Origin: an uncultured Helicobacteraceae bacterium
GTDB taxonomy: Bacteria > Campylobacterota > Campylobacteria > Campylobacterales > Helicobacteraceae
Length of the DNA stretch: 64,000 nt
Assembly: GCA_947176375.1 (NCBI GenBank)
Contig: CAMWQM010000004.1
Coordinates: 56,999 to 120,998, forward strand
Reading direction: 5' to 3'
How positions within the stretch are numbered: position 1 is the first letter of the stretch; each line of letters opens with the position of its first letter. A program made the translations under genes and the position numbers. Shown in pieces: positions 41,291 through 52,582 of this stretch. Under the pieces are notes generated by a model, which saw nothing but the letters and a program-made list of their open reading frames with translations, was not told where the DNA came from and ran no database searches.

Positions 41291-42016
41291 CTATTCATCT
41301 TGTGTTTCTTCAGGATTTACAAATCTAACGATAATAATTGAGATTCCATAAAGTAAAATCAATGGAAGTGCCATTAAAAATTGTGTGCTTACATCAGGTG
41401 GAGTTAGGAATGCCGCAAGGACAAAGATTAGCACGACAGCAATTCTAAAAAATCTAATTAAAGTTTTATCTGTTATCAGCCCAAGTTTTGCTAGGAAAAA
41501 TGATACCACAGGTAGTTCAAATGCGATTCCAAAACCTATCATAGTTTTAGCAAAGAATCCAGCATAATACCCTATACTAGGCATTGCAGCAAAATCTTTA
41601 GCATTTCCAAAATTTATTAGATAATGCAATCCAAATGGAAATACAACGAAATATGCAAATAATGCACCTATTAGGAACATTATCGTAGCGGATATTACAA
41701 AAGGTAAAATTAGCTTTTTTTCATTTGAATAAAGCCCTGGTGCGATAAAAAGCCATAACTGCCAAAATATAATAGGTGATGAGATGACAAAAGCAGCAAA
41801 AAATGAAACTTTAATAGCAGTTATGAATGCCTCCCCAACCTGCACAAATACAGGCTTTGAACCACTAGGTAACACTTCTATCAATGGTTTTAGCATAAGA
41901 TGGAGTATCTCTTCATTAAACCCAAAGCATACAAAAAACATCACAATTAGCACACACACTGATATGACAAGTCGCTTTCGCAAATCAATTAAATGTGGCT
42001 TTAAGTCCTCTAGCAT
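41291..42016 (-). CDS. tatC: Sec-independent protein translocase TatC
   Basis: LKPHLIDLRKRLVISVCVLIVMFFVCFGF...FWQLWLFIAPGLYSNEKKLILPFV...PIPLVSFFLAKLG-like region; follows tatB. Confidence 0.95.
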   Translation of the reverse strand: MLEDLKPHLIDLRKRLVISVCVLIVMFFVCFGFNEEILHLMLKPLIEVLPSGSKPVFVQVGEAFITAIKVSFFAAFVISSPIIFWQLWLFIAPGLYSNEKKLILPFVISATIMFLIGALFAYFVVFPFGLHYLINFGNAKDFAAMPSIGYYAGFFAKTMIGFGIAFELPVVSFFLAKLGLITDKTLIRFFRIAVVLIFVLAAFLTPPDVSTQFLMALPLILLYGISIIIVRFVNPEETQDE

Positions 42017-42025
42017 ATTTTATCC

Positions 42026-42928
42026 TTATTTTGTTGCTTTAATTTTAGATTCTGCTTTTTGCTTTGTAGATTTAGTTTTTGGAGTCGCTATACTTTCTGT
42101 TTTATTATCTTTTGCTTTATTTTGCTTTTTGGCTTTTGTGCTTGCGCTTTTAGTTTTAGAATCTTTTGTGGCTTTGGTAGCTTTAGGGTCAGTTTCCCTA
42201 ACATCTTGCTTTTTATTTACTTTGGTTTTATAAATAGCTTCATCTTTGCTAGATTCTACTATTTTATTAGATTTTGTTTTATTTTGTTTTATTTTGCTAT
42301 TTTCTTTTGTTTGTTTGGATTCTAATTTAGATTCTTTTACATTGGAATCTTTTTTTGTAGATTTGCTAGATTCTGCAATTTTAGCTATCTTTTTAGATTC
42401 TACTTTGCTTGTTTTAGTATTTCTAGGAACTTTTGCTTTCTTTAAGCTCTCATTTTTAGAATCCAAATTCTCATCTACTAAATCAATCTTAATTGTAGAA
42501 TCTGCAGAATCTATATCTTTTACTTTTGGCTTTAGATTTGAGGCTAGTTTTTTGCCTCTTTTTTCAATCATTTCCATTGTTAAATTTTCTTTTGGCTCAT
42601 TAGATTCTGTAACTTGAGCTAAATTTTGAGATTCCAAAGGTGAATTTAAAATATCACTTATTTCTTTGATGTTGCTGTCTTTTGCTATGCTTTCTTTTAT
42701 ATTATTTGCACTATTTTCAAACTTTTGCTTGTATTCTAGTGCTTCTTGCTTTAGCTCACTTATATGTATCTCTCTATCTAGAGTTTCCTTTGCGTCATTT
42801 ATCGTTTTTTTGACTGCTTTAAAAAATTTTGCAATATTTACAAAAGTTTGTGGAAGTTTATCTGGACCTAGAAAAATGACTGCTATAATGACAATTACTA
42901 ATATTTCACCAAATGAAAAATCAAGCAT
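42026..42928 (-). CDS. tatB: Sec-independent protein translocase TatB with long low-complexity tail
   Basis: MLDFSFGEILVIVIIAVIFLGPDKLPQTFVNIAKFFKAVKKTINDAKETLDREIHI, then ~150-aa Lys/Ser/Thr-rich tail. Confidence 0.92.
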   Translation of the reverse strand: MLDFSFGEILVIVIIAVIFLGPDKLPQTFVNIAKFFKAVKKTINDAKETLDREIHISELKQEALEYKQKFENSANNIKESIAKDSNIKEISDILNSPLESQNLAQVTESNEPKENLTMEMIEKRGKKLASNLKPKVKDIDSADSTIKIDLVDENLDSKNESLKKAKVPRNTKTSKVESKKIAKIAESSKSTKKDSNVKESKLESKQTKENSKIKQNKTKSNKIVESSKDEAIYKTKVNKKQDVRETDPKATKATKDSKTKSASTKAKKQNKAKDNKTESIATPKTKSTKQKAESKIKATK

Positions 42929-43039
42929 AATGACCTTTATAATTCAAATTATTTAAAAAATGATAAATGCTATTGTATCGCATTTTTAAACTTAAGATTG
43001 TTATAATTACTAAAAAAATATTTTATTTAAGGGATAAAA

Positions 43040-44335
43040 ATGGTAGATTTAAAGCTACTGCTAAATGATTTTGAAAATACAAAAAAATTACTTTTAAGTC
43101 GAAAAGTTGATGAAAATAAACTACTAAATATTAGTAATCTTGCAAATGATTACAGAAATATAAATAAGGAATTAGAGGAGCAGAGAGCATTCCAAAATGC
43201 GAATTCAAAGCTATTTTTTGAATATAAAAAAAACGGAAAAGATATAAGTGCTTTGCAAAATGAGCTAAATATTTCAAAAAATAAAATCGCAGAGCTAGAA
43301 AATACTCTAAATAATTTGCAAAATAAGTTAGATTCTGCTTTGCTTGAGATTCCAAATATTCCAGATTCTAAAACTCCACAAGGAAAAGATGAAAACGATA
43401 ATGTTATTTTGCAAAATATTTTAGAGCCAAAGCAATTTGACTTTAAGCCAAAGGAGCATTGGGAATTAGCAGAAAACAACAAATGGATAGATTTTGAAGC
43501 GGGGGTGAAACTATCAAAAAGTAGATTTAGTGTTTTAAGAAATGAGGCAGCAAAATTAAATAGGGCTTTGATTAATTTTATGTTAGAACATAATGCTGAA
43601 TTTGGCTTTGAGGAGGTTTGCACTCCTGTTATCGTAAATAAAGATTCTATGATTGCAACTGGGCAGTTACCAAAATTTGAGGATGATATGTTTAAGATTG
43701 CAAATTTTATTGATACAAGCACAGAAATAAAGAAAGGACACAATTACAAAGGACACGAACTTTATTTAATCTCCACTGCCGAAATCACACTTACAAATTT
43801 ATTTAGAGACACTATAATCAAAAAAGAGGATTTACCTTTGCAATTATGCGCCTATACACCTTGCTTTAGAAAGGAAGCAGGAAGCGCAGGAAGAGACACA
43901 AGGGGAATGATACGCCAACATCAATTTGACAAAGTCGAGCTAGTAGCAATAACCACACAAGAAAAAAGTGATGAAATGCAAGATTTAATGCTAAATTGTG
44001 CAAGTGGAATCTTAAAAAAGCTAAATTTAGCTCATAGATTCGTGCAGTTATGTAGTGGTGATATAGGCTTTAGTGCGAGCAATACTATTGATATAGAAGT
44101 TTGGCTACCAGGACAAAACTGCTATCGTGAAATTAGCTCTATTTCAAATGTGCGTGATTTTCAAGCAAGAAGAGGAAAGATTCGCTATAAAGATGGCAAA
44201 AAAAATATCTTAGCTCATACGCTAAATGGCTCATCTTTAGCTGTGGGGAGAACATTAATTGCAATAATGGAAAACTATCAGCTTGAAAATGGAGATATTT
44301 TTATACCAGAAATTTTAAGAAAATATATGAGATAA
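43040..44335 (+). CDS. serS: Seryl-tRNA synthetase
   Basis: [18 protein letters not shown]...[19 protein letters not shown]...[30 protein letters not shown]...[19 protein letters not shown]. Confidence 0.97.
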   Translation: MVDLKLLLNDFENTKKLLLSRKVDENKLLNISNLANDYRNINKELEEQRAFQNANSKLFFEYKKNGKDISALQNELNISKNKIAELENTLNNLQNKLDSALLEIPNIPDSKTPQGKDENDNVILQNILEPKQFDFKPKEHWELAENNKWIDFEAGVKLSKSRFSVLRNEAAKLNRALINFMLEHNAEFGFEEVCTPVIVNKDSMIATGQLPKFEDDMFKIANFIDTSTEIKKGHNYKGHELYLISTAEITLTNLFRDTIIKKEDLPLQLCAYTPCFRKEAGSAGRDTRGMIRQHQFDKVELVAITTQEKSDEMQDLMLNCASGILKKLNLAHRFVQLCSGDIGFSASNTIDIEVWLPGQNCYREISSISNVRDFQARRGKIRYKDGKKNILAHTLNGSSLAVGRTLIAIMENYQLENGDIFIPEILRKYMR

Positions 44336-44339
44336 AAAT

Positions 44340-46790
44340 ATGCCAGATATAAATCAAAACGATGATAAAAATATAATCTATCTTGACGAAAAGAATAAAA
44401 AAAATATCCTAAAGGGAATTTTATTAAAACTTAAAAACATCCCAAATAATCTTAAAAGTAAGATTAGCACCTTAAGTGAAAAATTTAGCCCGATTTTAAA
44501 GAAACTAGAATTTATCAAAACAATATTTAAAAATAAGAAGATTCTCTATCCTAGTATCGCAGGGGCAGTTATTTTACTAATAGTTTTAATAATTCTAATT
44601 GTTATATCAAATAAAGAAGAACCACTCAATGCAATATACCAGCCAAAGCCAACTATAACTCCGTCAGCTAATGTGAGTTCAACAAATATTTATCAAACAG
44701 ATAAACAAGAATTACAAAATCTTATAGAAAAAGCAAGCTTACTTTATAATAACGGGCAAATAGCCGAGGCACTTGACATTTATAATAATATTTCTATTTT
44801 TTCTCAAAGTTTTGCAAGCTTTAATCTAGGCGTAGCAAAGTTAAATAATAAAGATTATAAAGATTCTATTGATATTTTTACTAGCACAATAAATTCTGGT
44901 GAAAACATATCAGCAGCTGCGATTGACGCTGCGGTAGCTTCATATAATTTAGGCAATGCCAAATATTATGATTATTATGTAAATCTTGCTAAAGGAACTA
45001 TGATAGAGTGGTATAATAAGCCTCTTTATTCCTATCTTTATTCACTAATTAACTACTATTCAAACAATTATTTTAATACTTTCTCATCACTTAAAAACCC
45101 AAATTCAACTTTTTATGCTAGTGAAAATAATCAACTATTAACAAGAATGTATATCGCCTTTAATGACGATTATAACGCACTTTCAACACTACTAAATAGA
45201 CAAGATAATGCAAATCAATATACCATTGGGCTTTTATATGCAAGAATGGGCGAATATGATATGGCTTATAAAAGCATAGATTCTTATCTAAGAGATACCA
45301 GCAGAGATAATATAGAAGCACAAATGGCACTAGGATTAATAGAGCTAAAAAGAGCAAATTACACTCAAGCCTCAAAAATCTATACGAATCTTTTAGAAAA
45401 AAATGATATGAATGATTTAAACAACATTTATCCCATAAAAATAAAGCTGAAAGATTCTTTATTTGATATTAATTTATTTCAAAAAACCTTTTGGAATCGC
45501 ACACAAGGACAAAATAACACTATATATTATAAAATTTTATTTTATTTTGCGCCATTTAGAGTGTTTAACATTAATGATACAATCTCTATAATACGTGAGG
45601 GTGGACTAGAATTAAAAATGAATAATATTGAAGAGGCAAATAATGTCCTACTTCGTAGCGTTATGCTTTCTCGTATTAATGAAAATATCACGCAAGGACT
45701 AAAAGAGCTGTTAAGATATAATGTAAATAATGCCCTAGAAATTATCAAACAAGCTACCCTAGCCTATCCTAATCATCAAGTTTTACAATATAATCTTGGC
45801 TTACTCTATGCTCAAAGCAATGATTTTGAAAATGCAAGAAAGCATTTTCTAAAAGCCTATCACTTAGATGACAACGATATTTTAAGCGGAATCTTTGCTT
45901 TTATTTGTGCAAAGCTAAGTAACGCCGATAGCGAGCGGATCTTAAATGAAATTACAAATAATTTTGAAAATATTGAATTTGAGAACACCACACAAGAGGG
46001 ATTCTATCGCTCATTATTTGGTTTTGTAAATGGTAATGTGGTTGATGATATGTTGTGGTTTGAACAAATAAAAAATAATAAAAATATCATTACACCTATG
46101 ATGAGTGCTTTACATGCATTATACTCAATAAATTATAGAGATAAAGAAGTAATTAGGGCTGCATTTAATGATTTAGTAAATATGTCAAATAACGATATGG
46201 TTGCGCTTATTCTATCGCATATTGTAAATTATTACAATGAAGATATTAAGACTTTTTCACTTAATTTATTTGACTTTTTTAAAAATGATTTAAAGAATCT
46301 TGATTTAGTTTATACAGGACCATCACTTGCTAGAGAAATTTATATTTATATGGCATTTTTAGTTGGTGCGAATAATTATGTAGATAAGATTCTAACTGAC
46401 AAATTATTAAGTGCAAATGATGAAATAGTTGGAATCTTGCAGGCATTAGCCCTAAATAGCATTTATTTACTTGAGTTTGAAAAATCTTTTGTTTATTACA
46501 ATACTCTAATTGATGATTATAAGATTAACACTTCGGATAATTATTTTCTTGCTGCAGTAGCTGCCATTGGAGCTGGGCACTATGACAATGCAGTAGCATT
46601 AATCCAGCTCTCAAGAATGGAAACTAGCTCAAACTTAGAGGCAAGATATGCACTTGGATTACTTCACCAAACAATGGGGAATTTAGAACTAGCAAGGCTA
46701 CAATTTATGCAAATGACAAATGATGGTTTTAAATCAAGCTATTTTGATTTTGAAATAGATACTAGTGAGATTTTAAAAGATTATGAATGA
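44340..46790 (+). CDS. TPR-repeat membrane protein (serS-uvrD intervening gene)
   Basis: Single TM (ILYPSIAGAVILLIVLIILIVIS), TPR-like repeats (EALDIYNNISIFSQSFASFNLGVAKLNNKDYKDSIDIF...NHQVLQYNLGLLYAQSNDFENARKHFLKAYHLD). Confidence 0.8.
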   Translation: MPDINQNDDKNIIYLDEKNKKNILKGILLKLKNIPNNLKSKISTLSEKFSPILKKLEFIKTIFKNKKILYPSIAGAVILLIVLIILIVISNKEEPLNAIYQPKPTITPSANVSSTNIYQTDKQELQNLIEKASLLYNNGQIAEALDIYNNISIFSQSFASFNLGVAKLNNKDYKDSIDIFTSTINSGENISAAAIDAAVASYNLGNAKYYDYYVNLAKGTMIEWYNKPLYSYLYSLINYYSNNYFNTFSSLKNPNSTFYASENNQLLTRMYIAFNDDYNALSTLLNRQDNANQYTIGLLYARMGEYDMAYKSIDSYLRDTSRDNIEAQMALGLIELKRANYTQASKIYTNLLEKNDMNDLNNIYPIKIKLKDSLFDINLFQKTFWNRTQGQNNTIYYKILFYFAPFRVFNINDTISIIREGGLELKMNNIEEANNVLLRSVMLSRINENITQGLKELLRYNVNNALEIIKQATLAYPNHQVLQYNLGLLYAQSNDFENARKHFLKAYHLDDNDILSGIFAFICAKLSNADSERILNEITNNFENIEFENTTQEGFYRSLFGFVNGNVVDDMLWFEQIKNNKNIITPMMSALHALYSINYRDKEVIRAAFNDLVNMSNNDMVALILSHIVNYYNEDIKTFSLNLFDFFKNDLKNLDLVYTGPSLAREIYIYMAFLVGANNYVDKILTDKLLSANDEIVGILQALALNSIYLLEFEKSFVYYNTLIDDYKINTSDNYFLAAVAAIGAGHYDNAVALIQLSRMETSSNLEARYALGLLHQTMGNLELARLQFMQMTNDGFKSSYFDFEIDTSEILKDYE

Positions 46791-48864
46791 TATTTTAGCA
46801 GACTTAAACGATGAGCAAAAAGAAGCGGTTCTACACCTAGATGGAGCATTACTCATTCTTGCTGGAGCTGGAAGTGGAAAGACAAAGACACTAACCACAA
46901 GACTTGCTTATTTGATAGATTGCGTAGGTATTGACCCTAGCTCGACTTTAACACTAACTTTTACAAATAAAGCAGCCTCTGAGATGAGAAATAGAGCATT
47001 AAATTTAATTAGCAACGCTAATATTGCTCCGCCTTTGCTTTGCACTTTTCATAGATTTGGGCTTTTGTTTTTAAAATTTCATATTGATAGTTTGGGGCGA
47101 AAGCCGAATTTTGTTTTGCTAGATAATGATGACAAAAAGAGGGTCTTAAAGCTGTTTAATTCTAATATTCAAACTAATGTGCTAAATAGCGAAATTTCAA
47201 ATATGAAGAATCTTCTTATCTCACCAGATGTTGCAATGCAGAGTGTAGAAAATAGCTTTTATAGAGAAGTGGCTAGAATCTATAAGCTTTATAATGAATA
47301 TTTATTAGAAAAAAATATGCTTGATTTTGATGACTTATTGCTTTTAAGCTATGAGGTTTTGGATAAAAATGAGAGTCTTTGTAAAAAAACTAGCCAAAAA
47401 TATAATTACATTATGGTTGATGAATATCAAGATACAAATCTTCTTCAATATAAGCTTCTAAAAAAGCTCTGTCTTTGCCATAATAATATTTGCGTGGTTG
47501 GCGATGATGACCAAAGCATTTATGGATTCCGTGGGGCAGATATAAAAAATATACTAGATTTTGCTAGAAATTTTAATGATGCAAAAATTATCAAACTAGA
47601 AAAAAATTATCGCTCCACAAATGAGATTCTAAATGCTGCAAACAATTTGATAAGTTTTAATACAAAAAGACTTGGCAAAAAGCTAAAAAGTGTAGTTGGT
47701 GATGGAAAAAAAGTAGAAGTTTTAGAATCTAGCGATGAAAAAGATGAGGCTAAAAATATTATCTGGAAGATTAAAAAACTACTTCAAAATGGTGTAGGAG
47801 CAGAAAATATAGCAATTTTATTTAGGCTAAATTCTTTAAGTAGAAGCATTGAAGAAAGATTAAATAAAGAAGGAATTCCATATAAGCTAATTGGTGCAGT
47901 TAGATTCTATGAGAGAGCAGAGATAAAAGATATTTTAAGCTACTTTAGGCTTGTGATAAATTTCGATGATGATTTTTCTTTCTTAAGGATTATTAATCGC
48001 CCAAAACGAGGTATAGGAAAGGTTACACAAGAAAAGCTAGAATCTTTTGCAAGAAGCAAAGGAGTTTCAATCTATGGAGCTATTAGTAATTTTAAAGATG
48101 AGATTCCGCTTCAAGCAAAACATATTAATAGCATAGTGGGAATTTTTGATACTCTAAATGATTTAAAAGATAGGCTAGAAATCTCACCGATAGAGTTTTT
48201 AGAATATTTCAAAGATAGAATTAAAATTTTAGATACATTTGAAAATATTCAAGATGAGATTGATAGAGAGGCAAATATAGATGAATTTTATGGTTCTTTT
48301 AGGGATTATATAGAGCAGAATCCTACTTTTAGTTTGGAAGATTTTTTAAATGATATTTCACTAAGTAGTGATAGCGATGCTAATATAAATAATGCAGTGT
48401 CTTGTATGAGTGTGCATAGCAGCAAAGGATTGGAATTTGAACATTTATTTGTGATAGGATTAGAGGATGGATTTTTCCCAATTCTTAGAGAAAGCACGGA
48501 TTTGGAAGAAGAAAGAAGATTAGGCTATGTAGCAATTACAAGGGCAAAAAGTGAGCTAATACTTTCATTTGTAAAATCGAGATTCCATAAAGGAAAAAGA
48601 GAATTATTAAGAAAATCGAGATTCTTAGCTGAATCTGGGGTTTTACAAAAAAACAACAATCGAATCTATAAAAACACAAAATTAGATTCTAATGACAACA
48701 GATCTAAAGCAGATTCCTTTAAAACAAATGATTTGGTAATGCATAAACTATTTGGTGCTGGGCGGATTATGGAAATATCTGGTAGCGGAAATAATACAAA
48801 GCTAAAAATCAATTTTGGTGGCAATGTGAAAAATATTTTATCATCTTTTGTCGAGCGGATTTAA
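46783..48864 (+). CDS. uvrD: ATP-dependent DNA helicase UvrD/PcrA/Rep
   Basis: LNDEQKEAVLHLDGALLILAGAGSGKTKTLTTRLAYLI...MVDEYQDTNLLQY...VVGDDDQSIYGFRGAD...LEKNYRST...SVHSSKGLEFEHLFVIGLEDGFFP. Confidence 0.97.
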   Translation: MNDILADLNDEQKEAVLHLDGALLILAGAGSGKTKTLTTRLAYLIDCVGIDPSSTLTLTFTNKAASEMRNRALNLISNANIAPPLLCTFHRFGLLFLKFHIDSLGRKPNFVLLDNDDKKRVLKLFNSNIQTNVLNSEISNMKNLLISPDVAMQSVENSFYREVARIYKLYNEYLLEKNMLDFDDLLLLSYEVLDKNESLCKKTSQKYNYIMVDEYQDTNLLQYKLLKKLCLCHNNICVVGDDDQSIYGFRGADIKNILDFARNFNDAKIIKLEKNYRSTNEILNAANNLISFNTKRLGKKLKSVVGDGKKVEVLESSDEKDEAKNIIWKIKKLLQNGVGAENIAILFRLNSLSRSIEERLNKEGIPYKLIGAVRFYERAEIKDILSYFRLVINFDDDFSFLRIINRPKRGIGKVTQEKLESFARSKGVSIYGAISNFKDEIPLQAKHINSIVGIFDTLNDLKDRLEISPIEFLEYFKDRIKILDTFENIQDEIDREANIDEFYGSFRDYIEQNPTFSLEDFLNDISLSSDSDANINNAVSCMSVHSSKGLEFEHLFVIGLEDGFFPILRESTDLEEERRLGYVAITRAKSELILSFVKSRFHKGKRELLRKSRFLAESGVLQKNNNRIYKNTKLDSNDNRSKADSFKTNDLVMHKLFGAGRIMEISGSGNNTKLKINFGGNVKNILSSFVERI

Positions 48865-48922
48865 AAAGGAGGATAAAATAATGCAAATATCACAAATAAC
48901 ACTAATAAAAGGATTCTAAAAT

Positions 48923-49654
48923 ATGAAAATACTCATTTTATTTTTTATTATTGCTTTTGGTTTTGCAGATGAAGTGCAAGAAAATGCCACAAATTCACAA
49001 GAACTAAAAACTTCCCTAAATCCTGCGTTAATAAAAGAGATTAAAAATTTTGTAGAAAATAAATTTTTAGAATATTACAAAGCTTATAATATTAAAATAA
49101 ATTATATTGAAGTAGTGCCTACCCTAGATGCAAATCTAGATAAATTTAGAGTTGATAAAATCATTTTTGATAATAGAGACTTAAGAAAAGATAGCGGAAA
49201 TTTTGAAGTGCATTTAGTGCATAATCAAAAAAGGCAAAAAGTATTTTTTAAATTTAGTATCAATGCGATTATAGATGCCTTAAGTGCAACAGAAAATATT
49301 AAAAGCGGGACAGTGCTAAATTCTAATAATACGACAATTTCTCAAATTCAGCTTGCTAAAAATATGCAGCTTCCTGCAAATAAAAATATTTTAAATGAAT
49401 ATTCTGCTAAATCTTTTATTAGCTCTGGTAGTGTTATTGTGGATTCTAAAATTACGCCAAAAATCATCGTCAATAAAGGTGATATAATAGAAGTTAATTA
49501 TAAGATTGATAATATTGATATTTCATTTAATGCAAAAGCCCTAGAAAGCGGATATATCAATCAAATTATAAGAGCTCAGAATATTCAAAGCAATAAAGAT
49601 ATTATTGTAGAAATTTTAAGTGATAAAAGTGCTAGATTAAAAATGCCAAATTAA
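48923..49654 (+). CDS. flgA: Flagellar basal body P-ring formation protein FlgA
   Basis: Signal peptide; AKNMQLPANKNILNEYSAKSFISSGSVIVDSKITPKIIVNKGDIIEVNYKIDNIDISFNAKALESGYINQIIRAQNIQSNKDIIVEILSDKSARL. Confidence 0.85.
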   Translation: MKILILFFIIAFGFADEVQENATNSQELKTSLNPALIKEIKNFVENKFLEYYKAYNIKINYIEVVPTLDANLDKFRVDKIIFDNRDLRKDSGNFEVHLVHNQKRQKVFFKFSINAIIDALSATENIKSGTVLNSNNTTISQIQLAKNMQLPANKNILNEYSAKSFISSGSVIVDSKITPKIIVNKGDIIEVNYKIDNIDISFNAKALESGYINQIIRAQNIQSNKDIIVEILSDKSARLKMPN

Positions 49655-49677
49655 AATAATAAAAATAGGAAAAAATA

Positions 49678-50391
49678 ATGAAATTAGTATTGGGAATCTC
49701 TGGGGCAAGCGGAGCAGGATTAGGAATAAAATTTTTAGCAAAAATATTAGAGTTAAAAGTATTTCTAAATGGAAAGTTAAAAGTATTTGTAGTGGTTAGC
49801 AATGGTGCTAAAATGGTTTTGAATGCAGAGGATGGTATTGACTTTCAAAATTTAGATTTTACGCAAACTCTATCACAATCTTGCGATTTAGAAACTATGC
49901 AGTCGCTAGAATCTTGCTCGATAAAATCTATTCGAACTAACTTTATGCCAAATAATTTAAACAAAAATTTAAGAGAAAGCATAAATATCATTTTAAAATA
50001 TAAAGATAAAATTACAATTTTTGATGATATGGCGCTAGATGCACCTATCGCATCAGGTTCATTTGGGGTTGATGCAATGATAGTTGCCCCTTGTAGCAGC
50101 AATACTTTAGCAAAGATAAATTGTGGAATTAGCGACACCCTGCTTACAAGAAGTGCCTTTGTCTGTCTAAAAGAGCAAAAAAAGTTAATCCTCTCTCCTA
50201 GAGAAATGCCACTAAATTCCATTATGCTAGAAAATATGCTAAATCTATCTAAATTAGGAGTAATTATCTCTCCACCGATTTTAGGCTATTACTCAAAAGC
50301 CTCTAATTTGGAGGAAATGGAGCATTTTTTATTTGGAAAATGGCTTGACTTGCTTAATATTAAAAACTCACTCTATAAACGATGGAAATAG
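49678..50391 (+). CDS. ubiX: Flavin prenyltransferase UbiX
   Basis: MKLVLGISGASGAGLGIKFL...DAPIASGSFGVDAMIVAPCSSNTLAKINCGISDTLLTRSA...KKLILSPREMPLNSIMLENML. Confidence 0.95.
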   Translation: MKLVLGISGASGAGLGIKFLAKILELKVFLNGKLKVFVVVSNGAKMVLNAEDGIDFQNLDFTQTLSQSCDLETMQSLESCSIKSIRTNFMPNNLNKNLRESINIILKYKDKITIFDDMALDAPIASGSFGVDAMIVAPCSSNTLAKINCGISDTLLTRSAFVCLKEQKKLILSPREMPLNSIMLENMLNLSKLGVIISPPILGYYSKASNLEEMEHFLFGKWLDLLNIKNSLYKRWK

Positions 50392-50636
50392 CATCTAAAA
50401 ATTATAGAATCTTAATTAAATTTTTAATATTCTACTTTTTGGATTTTTAAATTTTATTTATTTTAACATTTGATTTTAAAACTTTTATGTTTGCTAAAAA
50501 TATGGAATACAAATAGATTATTTGGTTTATATTTTTAATTTTCTAAATTAATAATTACCTCATAGTTTGCAAAATTTGAAAGTTTAGGATAGCCAAAAAT
50601 TAAAACTTTTAGAATCTTAATTTTTAAGGAGAGAAA

Positions 50637-51134
50637 ATGGCAAAAGTAGTAATTTATCCTGGCACATTTGACCCTATTACAAATGGACATTTAGATATCA
50701 TTAAAAGAAGCTCTAAAATATTTCAGTCCCTAATCGTTGCAGTAGCACACTCAAGCGATAAAAACCCTATGTTTAGCATAGAAGATAGAGTGAGTATGAT
50801 AAAACTAAGCACAAAAGGAATGGATAATGTTGAGGTTATGCCTTTTTCAAATCTACTTGCAACTTTCGCAAAAGAACAGGATTCTAAAATTCTAATTCGT
50901 GGGCTTAGGGCTGTGAGTGATTTTGAATACGAGCTTCAACTAGGCTATACAAACTCATCATTAAATAGTGAGTTAGAAACTATATATCTAATGCCTTCAT
51001 TAAAAAATGCTTTCATTAGCTCAAGTGTTGTTAGAAGTATTTTAAAGCATAATGGCGAGATTTCACATTTGGTGCCAAGTGCTGTTATAAAATTCTTACA
51101 AGAAAAAAATATATATAAATTACAGGATAAATAA
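50637..51134 (+). CDS. coaD: Phosphopantetheine adenylyltransferase
   Basis: [26 protein letters not shown]...[23 protein letters not shown]...[12 protein letters not shown]. Confidence 0.97.
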   Translation: MAKVVIYPGTFDPITNGHLDIIKRSSKIFQSLIVAVAHSSDKNPMFSIEDRVSMIKLSTKGMDNVEVMPFSNLLATFAKEQDSKILIRGLRAVSDFEYELQLGYTNSSLNSELETIYLMPSLKNAFISSSVVRSILKHNGEISHLVPSAVIKFLQEKNIYKLQDK

Positions 51135-51698
51135 ATGTATATAGCGCTAGAAGGTATCGACACGACAGGCAAAAGCACACAAATAGATTTACTAAGAAAT
51201 ATTTATAAAAATGCTATTTTTACAAAAGAGCCTAGCGATAGTGTTTTTGGGAATAAAATTAGAGATTTAGCTTTGCATTTAAATCTATCAAATACCACAC
51301 AAGCCTTTTTATTCCTAGCAGATAGAGCAAACCATACACAAGAGATACTACTCCCAAATAAAGATAAATTAATCATTTCAGATAGAAGTTTAATTAGCGG
51401 GATTGCCTATGCAAAGGATTTGGATTTTGAATTATTAGTAAAGATGAATTTAGAGGCTTCTTTACCACCAAATCTTGTGATAATTTTACAAAGTAATGAA
51501 GTTATTTTAAAAAAACGGCTATCAAATAAAGAGAATGACAATATTGAAAAAAATGGGATAGAGTATCTACTAAATATACAAGATAGAATCCTACATACAA
51601 CTAAAATGCTTGAAGTAGAGCATATTTGCATTGATTGCAGTTTGGATAAATTTGAAATTCTAAAAACTATAACCTCAAAAATAGATTCGCTTTTATAA
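51135..51698 (+). CDS. tmk: Thymidylate kinase
   Basis: MYIALEGIDTTGKSTQIDLLRN...FLADRANHTQEILLP...LIISDRSLISGIAYAKDLDF. Confidence 0.95.
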   Translation: MYIALEGIDTTGKSTQIDLLRNIYKNAIFTKEPSDSVFGNKIRDLALHLNLSNTTQAFLFLADRANHTQEILLPNKDKLIISDRSLISGIAYAKDLDFELLVKMNLEASLPPNLVIILQSNEVILKKRLSNKENDNIEKNGIEYLLNIQDRILHTTKMLEVEHICIDCSLDKFEILKTITSKIDSLL

Positions 51699-51728
51699 AA
51701 AGTAGAATCTGTTAGATTAGGATTACAA

Positions 51729-52295
51729 TTGAAATGCCTTTTATGTAAAAAATTAAGCCTCAAAATTATTTGCAAATCTTGCAATAATGATATTAAAATA
51801 GTCCCAAAAAAGCGGATACTACTTGATGGATTGAGTGTTTATAGCTTTTTTGATTATGACAATATTGAATATTTATTAAAAAGCAAATATAGCCTAATTG
51901 GTAGCAAAATCTTTAAGATTCTAGCACTCAAGGCAAGTTTATATTTTAAAAATAATATAGCAGATTTTAACGAAGTATATGCTATTGGGATTGACGACAA
52001 AGTAGAGAGCTATTATTCGCATTCTGGCGTGATTGTAAAGCAGTTTAGTAATATTTTTAAGCCTCTTTATGGCACATTAAAAGCAAGTAATGATATTCAC
52101 TATGCAGGAAAAAGCCTAGAGTTTAGACAGCAAAATAAGAAGGGTTTTATTTATAGCGGTAAAAGTAATATTAATGTGGTCTTACTAGATGATATTATCA
52201 CCACAGGCGAAAGCCTAAAAGAAGCAAGAGAGGTTTTGCAAAAAAATGGGGTTAATGTATTATTTGCACTCACTTTAAGCGATGCTAATTGCTAA
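51729..52295 (+). CDS. comFC: ComFC-like phosphoribosyltransferase-domain protein
   Basis: MKCLLCKKLSLKIICKSCNND...IHYAGKSLEFRQQNKKGF...NVVLLDDIITTGESLKEAREVLQKNGVNVLFALTLSDA; TTG start. Confidence 0.85.
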   Translation: MKCLLCKKLSLKIICKSCNNDIKIVPKKRILLDGLSVYSFFDYDNIEYLLKSKYSLIGSKIFKILALKASLYFKNNIADFNEVYAIGIDDKVESYYSHSGVIVKQFSNIFKPLYGTLKASNDIHYAGKSLEFRQQNKKGFIYSGKSNINVVLLDDIITTGESLKEAREVLQKNGVNVLFALTLSDANC

Positions 52296-52582
52296 TAAAT
52301 TTTAATAAACTTCTTTTGATTAAATTTAGAGTTTTTAAAGTCTATGCCAATCTGCAGTCTAGCTAATATTTTAACCTTAAATTTATTGCCTTCTTTTATA
52401 AACATAGCCAAAAAACTTTTATAAAATATATTTAAATTTTAAAGTTTTAAAATATTTATTGTAGAAATTTTAGAAAATATTTTTCAAATTAAAAATAAAC
52501 CTTTTAAAAGTAGTATCCAAACAATTTAAAACTAAAAAATTATATAGATTCCAAAAACTCTATTAAACAAAAACTAGCTAGT

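Noticed and set aside
42059-42617. Plus-strand ORFs opposite tatB
   Set aside because: Antisense to a clearly recognised gene; hydrophobic Phe/Cys/Leu-rich translation is the expected complement of the Lys/Ser-rich TatB tail.
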